From NCBI RefSeq assembly GCF_040412425.1, contig NC_089784.1:38687570-38751569 (forward strand): 64,000 bases of DNA, given 5' to 3'. This document shows positions 22,486 to 34,306 of this stretch, in pieces; position 1 is the stretch's first letter, and every line of letters starts with the position of its first letter. Origin of the DNA: Macrobrachium rosenbergii (Eukaryota > Arthropoda > Malacostraca > Decapoda > Palaemonidae). Under the pieces are notes generated by a model. That model did no database searches, was not told where the DNA came from, and was given only the letters and a program-made list of their open reading frames with translations. The translations under genes and the position numbers were made by a program.

Positions 22486-23599
22486 ATGTTTTTATCACGT
22501 ACTCTGGTTAGCGACCGTTCGCGGGAGTTCGGCTTGCGTGTCGGCGAATCGGAACTACTTTCACCACTCACTCAAGACCCACCAGCTGCGGAAGAACATC
22601 CTCTTTCGTCACAGCCTTTGTATGAAGAGAAACTTCTTTCGTCTTCTTCTTCCTCCTGATTATCCAGACTCTGGCTTTTTCTTAGGGATCTGTTTCCTGA
22701 GACTTTTCAACCGTGTTGGCTCCTCTCTCTCCACCCTGCAGTTGTCTTTGTCTTAAGGGGAGCGTTTGTGGCAAATCGGAAATAAAATTTTCTGGGATAT
22801 TTTATATATGGCATCATACATATCCTGACTTCTTCTCAGAAGAAGTTTTATTTAAAAGTTAACCACAGTTAGAAGTTATAAACAAAACAGTAACCTATAT
22901 AGTCAAATTGCATTTTTCATATAATGTAATGATATTGTCAGTATATCGGTGAGTAATTTCATACTAGCTATGAAATAATATCTAATGCGATCTATGGCAA
23001 CCCTGTGGACATGAAATGCGCATCCAGCGGATTTCAGGAATGCCATAGGGCAGTCAGTAACGATCCAGTCAGTAGCAGCTCAGAGCTTGACTAAGTAGAA
23101 AGCGTCGCCCCAGCCAGCTCAGCCGTGTTTATTTTCGCTTCGTTTAGCTTCATTTAAGCGAAGTTATATTACTTTGCAGGTCTATTTTGGCTTTTCATTA
23201 TGTCATAAAACATCAAACTGTGTGCTTGACAAGCAAATAAATACAGAGAAGCAAAAAATATCGTTTTCTCAAAACTAAAGTTATCGACATTCAGAAACTG
23301 CATCTCCTTCTGCTTGTAACACTGATCTCAGATACAAAAAAATGTGAAAGCTAAATGTTTGCATAACAAGGGGCTTCCATGAGGAAGCAACACGAGACCG
23401 CACCACGAAAGAGTTTTTCGAAGGAATGTCACTTCAGAGGTATGAAGTGACTCCTTCATCTCCAAACTCCCCCTTTGCAGCAGGCTTCATTTTGCACAAG
23501 CCTGGAAGAGTGAGGGCAGGCGTTGGTCCTCCTACTGTTAGAGAGTTGCCAAATTCCCTTCCTGTCTCCTCTTTTTGTTTTTTTGTTTCCCAACTGCCT

Positions 23600-24600
23600 T
23601 CCGCAATCAGGCAGAAATAGTTTGACCTCTTTCGAACAGATGTTCGAAGCGGAGCTGTGGAGACAGATATTGGACTACGGTGTTCCCCTGGGATTTTACT
23701 ACAGATTGTTTCTGGTCGGAAAAAGCTTTCAGTAGGCTGGAGACCCGTCTTGGGCGTCAACAGGTCGAACAACTTGGTCGGAAGGAAAAGTTCAAGATGA
23801 GAACCTGCGCAGTCAATACTAGAGCCCTTCCGGGGATTGGATGGTATCTTTGGATCTCCAGATACTTATCTTCACGCCCCAATTCATCCACGTTGGTGAT
23901 ATCTCAGGTTGTCTTGAGACTGAGCGTACCAGTTCAGGGCTCTCTGCTTTGGACTCTGCACAGCGGCCATACCGCGTTGAAAATGCCGCTTCTCGTCCGA
24001 CCAGCGAAGTCTAAGCAGCGTTGGGTCTGATCAGTACTTGGATGGTGACGCCTGGGAACACCAGATGTATTGGCGTCATTTTGCTCCGGTGTTTACGTCT
24101 CATGAAAAAGCGTTGCGATGCAGTTTGTGCCAGCGGCGGTCTGCCTGCTACCTGGGTTGTTTGGGCGGGTGGCGTCAGTCGGCAGAAGAGTATCTGGAGG
24201 ACCTTCGGTTGACTCTGCAACTCGTGAAGTCCTGGGACTTCTGGTCTGTGGAGAAGTCGCAGCTGATCCCCTCACTGTCCATTGTGTCTGGGAATTCAGA
24301 TCTATTCAAGCGGCTTTTATAGCGTCTCCGTGTAGAAGCGGCTTCTATGTGCGAAAAGTTTACGGCCTTCTTGGTAGGAAACATGCTAGGTGAAGGAAGG
24401 AATGAGTCTGCTGGGGACCATTTCTCGCTGGAGAAGTTTGTTTTTCTGGGAGTCTGCATCTCAGGCCTCTTCAGTTCTTTTGTTGGAGAACTGACAAAGC
24501 AAGGAAGAAGACTTGAAGAGGAATTGAGAATTCTTCCTTATATAAAGAGGATCTGTGTGGTGGTGGCAGTCAACGGAGTGCAGAAAGGGATCTCCCTCAG
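23600..24600 (+). pseudogene. DIRS B reverse transcriptase relic
   Basis: Read across frames: VPLGFYYRLFLVGKS (23680), GRKEKFKM, GDWMVSLDLQ (about 23840), EKSQLIPSLSIV (24250) with a following LG-type block. The catalytic box reads YLDG (24035-24046), the second aspartate replaced by glycine. At least four frame changes are needed. The order and spacing correspond to the RT of the other copies in this window. Confidence 0.7.
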
Positions 24601-25499
24601 CTTCTGAACCCCAACCTAGTGTTGTTTTTCCGACGAATTCGTCAACAGGTTGGGGGCAACACTAGAAGGGAGAGAAAGTGTTAGGAACCTGGAGAGGAAC
24701 AGGTGTCCTGGCACATCGACTTCAGTTTGGCGGCTATCTTTTGGCTCGCCAATTCTTGAAGGTCAGAAGTTTGCAATCGTGTAGTTCTGGCAAACTCGGA
24801 CAATACTTGTTCCCTGTTCAGCCTTGCAAGAGATTATTCTTTGAGCCTATGCTGTAGCATTTCGATTCTCACAAGTTTTGTGGCAGAGGTCGAAAATGTT
24901 AGAACAGACCTATCTGTTAGGCGCCATCAACTCCTGCGGAAGAATGGACCCTTCATCAGGAGGTTTGCCAAGATTTTGGAAATTTTGAGGTCATGCATCT
25001 TGTGGATATTTCCACGACCTCAAGAACAGCGAGGCTCCTCTGTAAAGCTCATCTGTGCTGCGACCCTGGGGCAGTTGCGATAGTTGCTCTTCCTGGGATT
25101 GGACGGGGAATGTTTACGCCTTTTCCCGTTCTAAATTCTGGGGAGAAGTCATACGCAAGTTCGCGGCCTCACAAGGGGCGAGAGGATGACTCTGTCCCCA
25201 TGTTTTGTACCTTGAACCACTGGTGCCGGAGTTTCTCTTCTGGTTGGTAGGCGTTCCGAGGACCCTTCCTATGAGCAGACCTGCTCATACAAACCCACTT
25301 CACGAGATATCTTTGAATCTCCCGCTCTGAACCTGACTGCTTTCAGACTATGAAACTTGGTCAGAAGCGAAGAAGTTCTAGCCAGAGTGTACGAATATCC
25401 TTCAGGAAGCCAAGTTCTTCATCTAAAGGATATCTAGTAGCGAAGTAGGCAACCCTTCAAAGGTTGGTGTAGAAGAAGGGCTTTTACTCTTCCTCTATC

Positions 25500-26380
25500 A
25501 CTGTGGACCAGGATTGGATTTTCTCCTTTACTTAAGAGAAAAAACTTCGATATAACCAGTTCCGACTATCAAGTGTTATCAGACATGCTCGATTGTATTC
25601 AGACACAGAGGAGTTGGCTTTGTCTGACAATAAGGACCTCCACGATCTTCTGAGCTCTTTCAGGCGTCAAAGGTTCCTCAGCTGATTTCCCCTGCTTGGA
25701 ACTTGGGCGTAATGCTCAAGTTTTGATGTTTAGTCCTTTTGAGCCTCTCCACTCTGCATCTTGAGGATGTTGCTCAAAGCGGCATTCCTGTGTGAAGGTA
25801 AGAGAGAAGTTCGAACCGTCATGTGGGCTTCAAGGAACACAATGCTGCCTATTCTTTAAACCCTAAGTTCTTGGCTAGAATGATAGGTCTTCTAACCCTT
25901 AGCCTAGACACTTTGAAATTAAGGTTTAGCAGACCTTATTGGACAGGAACCTGAGGGAGTTCTATGTCCAGTTAGAAGCTCTCAAGTACTACCTTAAAAG
26001 GTACAGTTTTCGTGTGGTCTTTGGATCATTTATGGTGTTCTGTGAAGACAGCCAGTTAAACCTATGTCGAGAAGAATGCACTAGCATTCTTCATTAGGAG
26101 CACATCCATTAAGGGCGCACACTCTGGTTGTAGCGACTCAACTTCAAGTTGTTGAGAGTTAGCAGCTCTCACGGTGAGGCAGTTTGCTACCTCCATGGCG
26201 TTCAAGAAAAATATGGTACTCAGTGACATTTTTAGTGCCACATTTTGGCGAAGTCAATTCGGTGTTTGCCTCACACTCTTGGCAAGATGTTTGAGTAGCA
26301 TCTGAGGTACTTTCGCTGAGACCATACATTGCTGCTTCAGCAACCTTGGGGACAAGGGTAACTCTGATCCTATCCCCTTT
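25500..26380 (+). pseudogene. DIRS B tyrosine recombinase relic
   Basis: This enzyme would integrate the circular DNA copy. Recognisable pieces: KAAFLCEGKREVRT (25770-25810, counterpart of FLLALATAKRxSELxA), EGVLCPV (25950), the HDVRAVATS counterpart near 26170 followed by MAFKKNMVLSDIF (26200-26230), VNSVFAS, then SLRPYIAASA (26310). The motif series matches the recombinase C-terminal region, including the segment around the H-x-x-R box. Frameshifts and stops are present. A degraded RNase H region probably fills 24600-25300. Confidence 0.65.
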
Positions 26381-26718
26381 TTAATTGTGTTTGTGGTTGT
26401 TGGAGTCGACTACTGGAGGCAGTCTTCCCAAATCCTTTGCAAACTAACGCTTTGGAGTGTTGGTTAGGTGGTTAGTAATGCTCTTTTGTCCTCTTTGTAT
26501 GGGCTGTAGTCTAGTCACATTGTGGTGCCTTGATTGACAGATCATCTGAAGTAGCCAGCTATATAGGTCACTACCTGCAGCTGGGGTCTCTAGTAAAGCA
26601 AACAGACTAGAGTGACAGTAACCACTCAGTCAGCTCGCTATCGAGATAAGGAACCAAAATAATTTACCAATAATTGGTTTCCTATTTCTTGGCTGTCTCT
26701 ACCCCCTCCAAGGTGGTA

Positions 26719-26810
26719 TTCAGCTATATATATATCTAATGGTGATCATGAACAAAATGATATTTTAATGATAAAATAAAGCTGTTTCATACTTACCTAA
26801 CAGATGCTAT
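26719..26810 (+). repeat. DIRS B internal complementary region
   Basis: Contains cagctatatatatatct, then gatattttaatgataaaata and catacttacct, the reverse complement of the outer right terminus at 26980-27036. In DIRS elements an internal complementary region next to the right repeat is thought to template completion and circularisation of the DNA copy. Confidence 0.75.
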
Positions 26811-26852
26811 GTTATATTATCCTCCTCACTCCCTCAGGAGACAGTGGCGTTA

Positions 26853-27022
26853 GAAAATCTGAATAGAAAATGGGAATGGTTCCTGATACCCGCCTCCCAG
26901 CGGCGGGAATGGGTACTAACCACCTGACCGGCCACTGCGTGTGCCGCGAAATTTGAAATTCTGTCGGACCTTGAATACAGCTATATATATATCTGCCAGG
27001 TAAGTATGAACAAACTTTATTT
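26853..27022 (+). repeat. DIRS B right inverted terminal repeat
   Basis: Reverse complement of the left repeat. It ends atatatctgccag|gtaagtat, a match to the 5' splice-site consensus, followed by aaactttattttatcatta. The outermost bases to about 27036 pair with the internal complementary region but are not found at the left end. Confidence 0.85.
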
Positions 27023-28149
27023 TATCATTAAAATATCATTTTCCACTTTCTTCAAATTCATGTAGATGAATACAAGAAGGGATCATGGTTGGGAAGGGAT
27101 TGCATTTGGAGCTATGTGTTAGAGTTGTGGGTGATGTCAACCACCCCCAAAATAGTTTGGACCTTTTTAGCAGAACTGTCCTCAGGGCTCCCTGGGAGGG
27201 GGTGTTGAACAGATCCCATTAAACTAAGGTATACTTACTTTTTACTAGGGATAGGACTCTCAGCTTCTGTCCTGAAGCCCATTAGTACATATAAGGGGAG
27301 GGCGATTCCATTTTCACATGGTCCTAGTCCTGAAAAGTGGGTTCACCTTACACCTGTGACTATATATTTTGGTGGTATCCCGTGTGCATAATGACCCCCT
27401 CCTTTAGATCTGCAGATCCTGCTGGCACTGGTGACTACCCCTGGCTAGAATATGAACGTGAATTTGGCTTGTTCTGGTGATGATTCTGCTGTTTCTACCA
27501 GTAAACCAAAAACAAAATACTTTTGGTGGTATGAATGACATTATGAAAGTCTTGCACTACCCAGGCATTGGTGGAAATTATTTTAAGACAATGAATATAT
27601 GAAACATACTGACCCTGTATCAAAGATTAAACTGAAGCTTAATAAAGACAAGAGTTTAATTTTACATACATTGCTTATAAGGAAGTCCTTCTGTTAAAAA
27701 AAAAAAGCTTCAAAGCTCTTAAAGATACAAAGTCTAGAAATTGAGGGACAAGCTAAGTTAGTTGATATATGACATCTTGACAGGTGTGAAAGAGATTCAA
27801 TCCCAAAGAGTCAGCATCATGAAAATACTAATACAGTATTGGAAAATATATGAAAACTCCTATTCTGCATGTTGTTTCGTATAAAAGGGTAGGAACAACC
27901 TTATTAAAACCTGAGAAGACCTTGAAGAGAAAGTTAGTGGTATTCTGACAGCAACATTAAGAGATATGGCAAGAACCTGTTGGTTAAGGCACCACACAAA
28001 AGAATAGGAGATTGTTAACCAAGTTCCAGGCAAACAATCAAAATGTAGTTCAGACAGTATCACTGCAAAGATACTCATTCTCCCAACTGGAGACAGTGCC
28101 CATTATACAAATTTTGGCAGAACTTACTTTGCAAATAATTATCTTTTAA
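27023..28149. other. intron segment between DIRS B and C, unclassified
   Basis: No clear element. A short piece at 27222-27247 (ttaaactaaggtatacttac) also occurs in the SINE-like unit at 57046-57062. An A-rich tract lies at 27697-27707. The 72-codon minus-strand frame at 27860-28078 shows no family features. Confidence 0.45.
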
Positions 28150-28239
28150 GTTTTGGGGCTGCTAAGCAGCAGCTGAGGAGGGCTCGCAAAGACTGTGTAG
28201 AAACTTTTGAAAGCTCCTCCTTAGTAACATCGCCAGTCG

Positions 28240-28960
28240 CCTTGACGTATTCAAAAAGATTCCGCAAAGTTTTTGGCCCTCTCTCAAGAAGTTGATTCCC
28301 TGGTCATCAAGGGAGTGGTGGAAGTGGTGCTAGATTGCCACTCGGAAAGTTTTTACACCTACCTTTTCCTGGTTCCAAAGGCCTTGTGGGGCTGGAGGCC
28401 CGTTTTGGATGCCAGCGCCCTGAATGCGTTCGTTCTGAAGACGAAGTTTCACATGGAGACAATTGGCTCAGTCATGTCCTCAGTGCAGCAGGGAGACTGG
28501 ATGGTCACCCTGGATATGCAGGATGTGTATTTTCACATCCCTGGTCATCTGGACTCACGGAAATTTCTACTCTTCATTTTTCAGGGCAGAGTTCTGCAGT
28601 TTCAGGCCCTGTGCTTGGCTTGTTGATGGTTCCACAAGTTTTCACGCGAATCCTTGCTCCTTTAGGGAGTTGGTTTCACCTTCTGGGAATCAACATCAAC
28701 TTGTACCTGGACAATTGGCTTCTCTGCTCTTCATCGTAGGAGAAGTGCGCGGAGGGCTTGAGAAGAACTCTTTACTTGACGCAGGAGTTAGGCATTATCA
28801 TAAACGAGAAAAAGTCCCTTATGACACCGACTCAGGAGATTCCCTATTTAGGGATGATCCTGAATTCTTGGGCTTTTCTGGCTTTTCTGTTGCCCAGAAG
28901 AGTCAACAACTGTCTTCAGACTCAGTCAGTTCCTTTTATTTCCTTCCTGCTTGGCAATGC
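28240..28960 (+). pseudogene. DIRS C reverse transcriptase relic
   Basis: Nearly continuous in one frame from 28273 to 28620: ALSQEVDSLVIKGVVEVV, SFYTYLFLVPKALWGWRPVL, DASALNAFVLKTKFHMET, GDWMVTLDMQDVYFHIPGHL and VLQFQALCLA. A frameshift then leads to LYLDNWLL with the catalytic box YLDN (28704-28715), the second aspartate replaced by asparagine, and IINEKKSLMTPTQEIPYLGM (28790-28850). The substitution is shared with copy E. Few frame breaks for this window, so copy C is relatively young in this region. Confidence 0.85.
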
Positions 28961-29149
28961 AGTGGATGAATCTCCTAGGGACCCTCGCATTGGTAGAGCA
29001 GTTTGTGAGAGAGGCAGACTGAATGTGAGACCCCTTCAGTTTTTTCTGAAAGTGAACTGGTGCAGAAAGACCCAACCAGACTTTCATCTTCCTGATTACA
29101 TTGGAAATCAAAGAGGATCTCCAGTGGTGGTCTTGCAAAGAAAGACTTC

Positions 29150-29950
29150 AGGAAGGGAAGTCTCTTCTTCCAGTGAGTCCTGACCTTCAGTTTTATTCAG
29201 ATGCTTCCGACCTAGGCTATGGTGCTCTCCTGGATGGCTGGGAAGTCTCCGGAACATGGATGACGTTGCATGGAAGTCTCATATCATTGTGAAGGGACTG
29301 AGAGCAGACCACCTGGGCCTTCAGTCCTTCTCGGATCTAGTGCATGCAGACAACACCACTGCACTTTCTACATTCGCAAGCAAGGGGCACTCACTCCTCC
29401 TCTCTGTGCGAGACAGTGAGGGATCTTGTGTGGGCTGAGGAGAATCGAGTCACTTATTACCCGGTTCATCAAGAGAGAATGAACGTTATTGCGGACGAAC
29501 TAAGCTGCCTCAAACATGTTCTTCCGACTGAATGGACCTTAGACCCGATAGTCTGCGACAATCTGTGGAGACTGTGGGGCAGACCCACAGTAGATATCTT
29601 CACAACGTCGAGAAATCACTGTCTTCCACTCTTTTGCTCTCTGGTCTTGGATCCTCAAGCATGGGCGATGGATGTCATGCTTCTGGACTGGACAGGCCTA
29701 GATGTGTATGGCCTCCCTCCCTTCGGGATGACCCTAGTCGCTCCCTTTTGGCCGAACAAGGAATGGTTTCCAGATCTGATTTGGCTCCTAGTGGATTATC
29801 CAAGGCTAATTCCACAAAAACAGTCGCTGCTCAGACAACCCCACTTCCTCAGATTCCACCAAGGGTTGTCCACCCTGGCCCTGACAGGCTTCAGACTGTC
29901 AGGCGCCTCGTCAGAGCAAAAGGCTTTTCGTGACAGGCTGCAGAGACAAT
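29150..29950 (+). pseudogene. DIRS C RNase H and Dam-like domain relic
   Basis: RNase H: LQFYSDASDLGYGALLDG (29190-29240) with its first aspartate, then HADNTTALSTFAS (29342) in a shifted frame. The Dam-like part is in one long frame (29344-29952): RPTVDIFTTSRNHCLPLFCS, DPQAWAMDVMLLDW, YGLPPFGM, then TLVAPFWPNKEWFPDLIWLL. About 20 residues normally between PPF and the VAPLWP block are missing. DIRS elements carry a methyltransferase-derived domain here whose function is unknown. Confidence 0.75.
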
Positions 29951-30960
29951 AGCGAGGTGCAGATGAATGCCTTCTACAAAGCTCTACTAATCCAAATGGG
30001 CAGTCTTCAGAAGGTAGTGCAGCTGCAATAATGTCTCTTCTTCTGAGACATCTATAAATCAAATAGCTGATTTTTTACTATTCCTGAAGTCTGTCAGGAA
30101 ATTATCAACCTCTACCATCAAAGGGTACAGGTTGATTCTCAGCTCAGTTTGTAAACACAGAGGAATGGATCTGTCTTCTAATCAAGACATTGGTGACCTA
30201 ATGAAATCCTTTGATACGACTAACGTTCTTCCTGCATATCTTGAACTTCACATTGTAGTGAAATGGCTTTCAGGTCCTCAGTTTGAACCTCTCCGTTTTG
30301 TCTCGCTCAGGAATCTCATCAAGAAGACTCGTTTTACTGGCTCTAGCTACTGCCAAGCATATTAGTGAGTTACAGGCAATAGACAAGAGAGTAGGTTTCG
30401 CACAAGGGTATGCAGTCTGCTCTTTTTCTCTTAGTTTCCTTGCTAAAAACAAGGACCTGTCCAAGCCTTGGCTTAGATCCTTCATTATCAAGAATCTTAG
30501 GGATGTCTTAGGACCTGAGGAAGAAAAGAGACATCTTTGTCCAGTGAGTTGTCTCAGGTCTTACATTCACAGGATGGAAAAGATTAGAGGACCTTCTAGC
30601 AACCTCTGGTGCTCTGTAAACAGCCCGGTTCGTCTGCTCTCAAAGAATGCCATTTCCTTTTGCTGTGAGAGAGTTGATATCAGAAACCCACTCTCAGATC
30701 CAGGAAGAAGCCTTTCCTTTAGTTAAGGTTAAGGCTTACAAAATTAGGGCAGTCGCACAACTTCCCTGGCATTTAGACATAACTTGTCTCTCTGTGATCT
30801 TTTAGTCAATGCTCTGGCGATGCAAATCCATCTCCGCCTCACATTACCTCAAGGACATAGAGACTGTTTGAAAGTTGTAACACTTTAGGACCTTTATTCG
30901 TGGCTGGCATGGTGTTGGGATAGGAAGCATAGGGAATTCTCTGTTCCTTTGCTATCCACT
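29950..30960 (+). pseudogene. DIRS C tyrosine recombinase relic
   Basis: Blocks in order: LLALATAKHISELQAIDKRV (30330-30395) matching the RxSEL box region, SFLAKNKDLSKPWLRSFIIK, CPVSCLRSYI (30540-30570), then in another frame VKAYKIRAV, LAFRHNLSLCDLLVNALAM and HYLKDIE counterpart (30740-30860). The histidine of the H-x-x-R box appears replaced (KAYKIRAV). Stops and a frameshift near 30725 separate the halves. Confidence 0.75.
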
Positions 30961-31369
30961 CGCCTTGACCTAAGGTTTTGAGTCTTTGTACCTGGAGTAC
31001 CCACCAATTTCATTTTAATGGTTTTAATTCTGTGGTGAAGGTGATAGTGTTGTTCTTTTGCATTCTGGCCTACGTCCAGGGCAAGGGCATCTTTTAAACT
31101 TTGTTAGCATATGGTGTACTTCCTCTGCTGCAAATTTCCCACTAATGTAGGGGCGACCCTTGGCCACACTGCCTTGCCCACTACAGGTTGAGAGAAGCGT
31201 TGACCAGAGGCAGTACCTACCTGCAGCTGCTCTCTCAACAGGTAAGGAAACAACAAACATTTATTTAATGTTAGTAACCTTTCTATTTCAAATTCATTAC
31301 TTACTTAATGCTTTGGAGTAGAATATGTCCATGCTCTTTCCCACCTCCTAACAATGTGGAATCAGCTAT

Positions 31370-31670
31370 GTAATTACTTGGAAAGTTACATAAAAATTAC
31401 ATTTTTATGATAAAATAAAGTTATTTATACTTACCAAGTAATTACATGATCGGACCCTGCCCTCCTCCCCATGCATTTGGAGGATGAAGTGAATTGAGCT
31501 CCCTACTAAGTTGTTCCTTTGAGTCCCGCATAGTGGATGGGACTTTGTCACCTACACACAAACGGTAGTAGCGCCACCACGCAAATTTTGAATTTTCAAC
31601 TGCCATAAGTTAGGAACCAATAGCTATGTAATTACTTGGTAAGTATATATAAAACTTTATTTTATCGTAA
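31370..31670 (+). repeat. DIRS C internal complementary region and right repeat
   Basis: 31370-31445 contains gtaattacttgg and, 50 bp later, its complement ttatttatacttaccaagta, forming an imperfect palindrome. At 31627-31665 the outer end reads gtaattacttggtaagtata, again with a perfect GTAAGTA donor-like core followed by aaaactttattttat. Confidence 0.8.
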
Positions 31671-31680
31671 AAACGTCATG

Positions 31681-32194
31681 TTTGTATCTTGCCTAAGATG
31701 ATGGTATGAAAGTGAGAATGATTGAGGTGGCTGGTCTTTTTCCTTTTCCCTTTCCCCTTTCTTCTCTACCTATGGGCGGTAAGAAGATTGATCCATCATA
31801 TGCTGGAACTGGCTAGATATAGATGAGTACAGTAGCCTTACTGTTGGTGTATTTAATATTCTACACGAATATACCTTTCAGTATCAACCCTTTCCTCTGT
31901 AGCAAGGAGAGAGAGGAACAATAACAAACACGTCTAGGTGGCTGCCTTAGTTTGTTATGTGAACAGATATAGACCTTTAACTTCCTCTTATGCAGTGAAT
32001 CTCTGCATTGTATTTTAGCCCAGTAATCTGACTGTTAGATATTCATCTGTCTAACAAGTCAGAGGATTGGGTCTCCTTCCTTTGAATTCTCTTATTCAGG
32101 AAGTGTGACCAGGTGCGCTGAACCTCCAGTCTGTTCAAGGTTATCTTACCTCCCACCAAAGGTGAGTCTATCCTAATGTTAAGACCCAAGTTTG
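31681..32194. other. intron, nothing firm
   Basis: About 0.5 kb between DIRS C and the remnant at 32195. Composition resembles degraded DIRS 3' sequence but no motif is clear. Confidence 0.4.
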
Positions 32195-32527
32195 TTCTGC
32201 ATATGAACAAATGACAAATTTTAAAATTAATTTGTATTTTTCATAGCTAACAAACATGCGTTCTTAACATTTACTGCCCACCTCTAGCCACCCCTCACTT
32301 GGTTAACCCTGGGCTGGAAGGAAACTAAATACGTCACAAGGTTGAGATTAGGTCGCTGTCCACTCCCTCCCTCATCCCATGACTGATGCCAGATGCCACC
32401 AATTCCTTGCATAAACAATTCCTATTGTTTTTTACCAGTTTCCAGCTGGCACTAGAAGATTTTATTGTACTGTTAAGACCGCAGGTTTATTAGCTATGAA
32501 AAATACAAATTAATTTTAAAATTTGTC
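32195..32527. mobile_element. DIRS-type right-end remnant (inverted repeat pair)
   Basis: Two 40-bp inverted arms: 32212-32256 (ttttaaaattaatttgtatt then tttcatagctaacaaac) and 32490-32527 (ggtttattagctatgaaaaa then tacaaattaattttaaaatt). The 230-bp spacing is that between the internal complementary region and right repeat in the complete copies, so this is the right tail of a further DIRS family with no body attached. Confidence 0.65.
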
Positions 32528-33422
32528 CTGCCCACTTATGGGGTTGTAGCAAACATAAGACATTTGATTTGAAAGATGTGTTTATGAACATAGACACATC
32601 TTTCAAATCAAACCTCTTAATCCTAAATGTGCTTTCCCACTTATGCTATTGGTGTCACCTTGGTACAACAGAATGAGAGATGATGTGGAGCATAAGGCAG
32701 GATGAATGTTTTCCTTTCTTAAAAAACAGGTTGGTGGGACTTACATAGCTCCTACATGAAATGTGGCAACTTACGATTAACTGATTTGTATTGAGCATTT
32801 TCTTATTATAAATAAGAACATTTCTTTTGTCAACTTATGCTAAGCCATCCTTTGCCATACTTTTCTATGTGAGATCCATAGGGTGTCATTGTGGATAATT
32901 TTATTGAACACTTCCTAAGTTGTAGGTGAACTTTTTTATTTATATAATCTCACAGCCTGTTTTCACTCAGTTCAGGAGCATTCACTGGCCAGTGAATCAA
33001 ATCTACATCTTGACTCTACCCTCCAGTTGCTTCATCTATCTGCTAAATGTTTGAAGGATGGAGCATTTTTTATTACAGTGACTTAAACTTGAAATGTTTC
33101 TAATGCTTCATTTGGGTATTGGTAAAGCAAGGGCTTGTGATCTTTTATGCCTTTGCCTTAAAAATGTTCAGTCATTCTCTTTTCATGACTGGGGAGTATT
33201 TTTCTTCATTTGTTATATTTTGATATTCGGAAAATATAGCTATGTTAGTCAACACACATTCTCTCTCTCTCTATCTTGTTAGTCACCTGTTTCAAGTGGG
33301 ATTCTTCAGGGTACTACTGTACTTTCTTATCTGATCTTTCTGTTTTTGAATTATTTGTTGTATCTTGTTAGTGTTGTATTCATGGTATTACTAACTTGAT
33401 ATCTGATCCTTTTAATTTACAG
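32528..33422. other. intron end, one palindrome
   Basis: A 20-bp inverted repeat (gatttgaaagatgtgt and acacatctttcaaatc) lies at 32567-32609. Otherwise unremarkable AT-rich intron up to the acceptor of the motif C exon. Confidence 0.5.
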
Positions 33423-33562
33423 GAAAGGGAAGGGAGATCCTTCTCAATACTCGTGATTTGGTCCAGAAAATGAACTTTGAAGTTATTTATGGTGACACTG
33501 ATTCCATCATGATCAACACAAATTGCACAGATTATGATCAAGTGTTTAGGCTTGGACACAAG
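33423..33562 (+). CDS. POLA1: POLA1 exon with catalytic motif C
   Basis: This exon has 140 bp (phase 1 in, phase 0 out), acceptor tttaatttacag and donor aag|GTAAGT. It encodes [20 protein letters not shown] followed by [20 protein letters not shown] and FRLGHK. YGDTDS at 33488-33505 is motif C, with the second and third palm aspartates of the B-family active site. The [16 protein letters not shown] context is characteristic of polymerase alpha. The upstream intron holds three full or partial DIRS elements, which accounts for its size. Confidence 0.97.
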
Positions 33563-34241
33563 GTAAGTGCAATTTATTCTTTCCCTGTATTTATTAGAGG
33601 GCAAAGTAAAATATGCAAGCAAAATTCCTGTGGGCTCTGTAAAGTTGGGGAGTTGCTGATATACCAACTGTTTAGGTATATGAAGGTACTGTTGCGATTC
33701 TTCATTTATGCTGTAGTGTAATTCTCAGATGTCACTATTTTTATTGGAAATTTCTCATTTTAAAAAAATTTATACTTTATATATGCTTCATTGCAAATCC
33801 ATTTTTTAATTTGCCATTTTTATGATAAAAATGATTCCAAATACAGTACTTCAGTCTATGTGAAAAGAATGATAGAAACTAAGTCACATTGAAGTACCAC
33901 TCATGCATGAGTGGATTCCCAAGTCTTGGATACCCACAACGGTCATTTTTCCTGCATTGTGGTAGCATTCAATATTATCACAAAGCTCCATATGTTTTAG
34001 GAATTTGTGATCTTTTGTGCAGATTGACTCTATTAATTTCATTGCTGTTTTTATTAATTTGTTACTGTGGTACAGTAATCTCTCATTTGAACACACTTCC
34101 CATATTTGCACTGATATTAATTGCCATCATTGGTCTGCATTCTCAATACAGTTGTTTTCAGCAAGTCCTGCAGTCTGCAGTGTGGATAGTAGCAAAGGTA
34201 GCAGCAACCATACTGGTCCAATGAGCCAGAAGCAGATGCAT

Positions 34242-34306
<65 letters not shown>

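Larger units (their letters stand above)
20675..27022 (+). mobile_element. DIRS copy B, full-length structure
   Basis: A 6.35-kb element bounded by inverted terminal repeats, with gag, RT, RNase H and tyrosine recombinase regions in DIRS order on the + strand. The left repeat (20675-20852) begins ttttgttcatgagacttacc and the right repeat (26853-27022) ends ggtaagtatgaacaaa. An internal complementary region (26719-26810) precedes the right repeat. The host-to-element order and absence of a target duplication fit DIRS integration by recombinase. All coding regions are frameshifted. A U6 snRNA-like sequence lies inside it. Confidence 0.85.
28150..31680 (+). mobile_element. DIRS copy C, 5'-truncated
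   Basis: It starts within the gag/RT linker (AKQQLRRARKDC at about 28165) and runs through RT, RNase H, Dam-like and recombinase regions to a typical right end: internal complementary region 31370-31445 and terminal repeat ending near 31680 with acttggtaagtatatataaa. No left terminal repeat is seen. Its right-end sequence is closely related to that of copy E, so the two belong to one family. Confidence 0.85.
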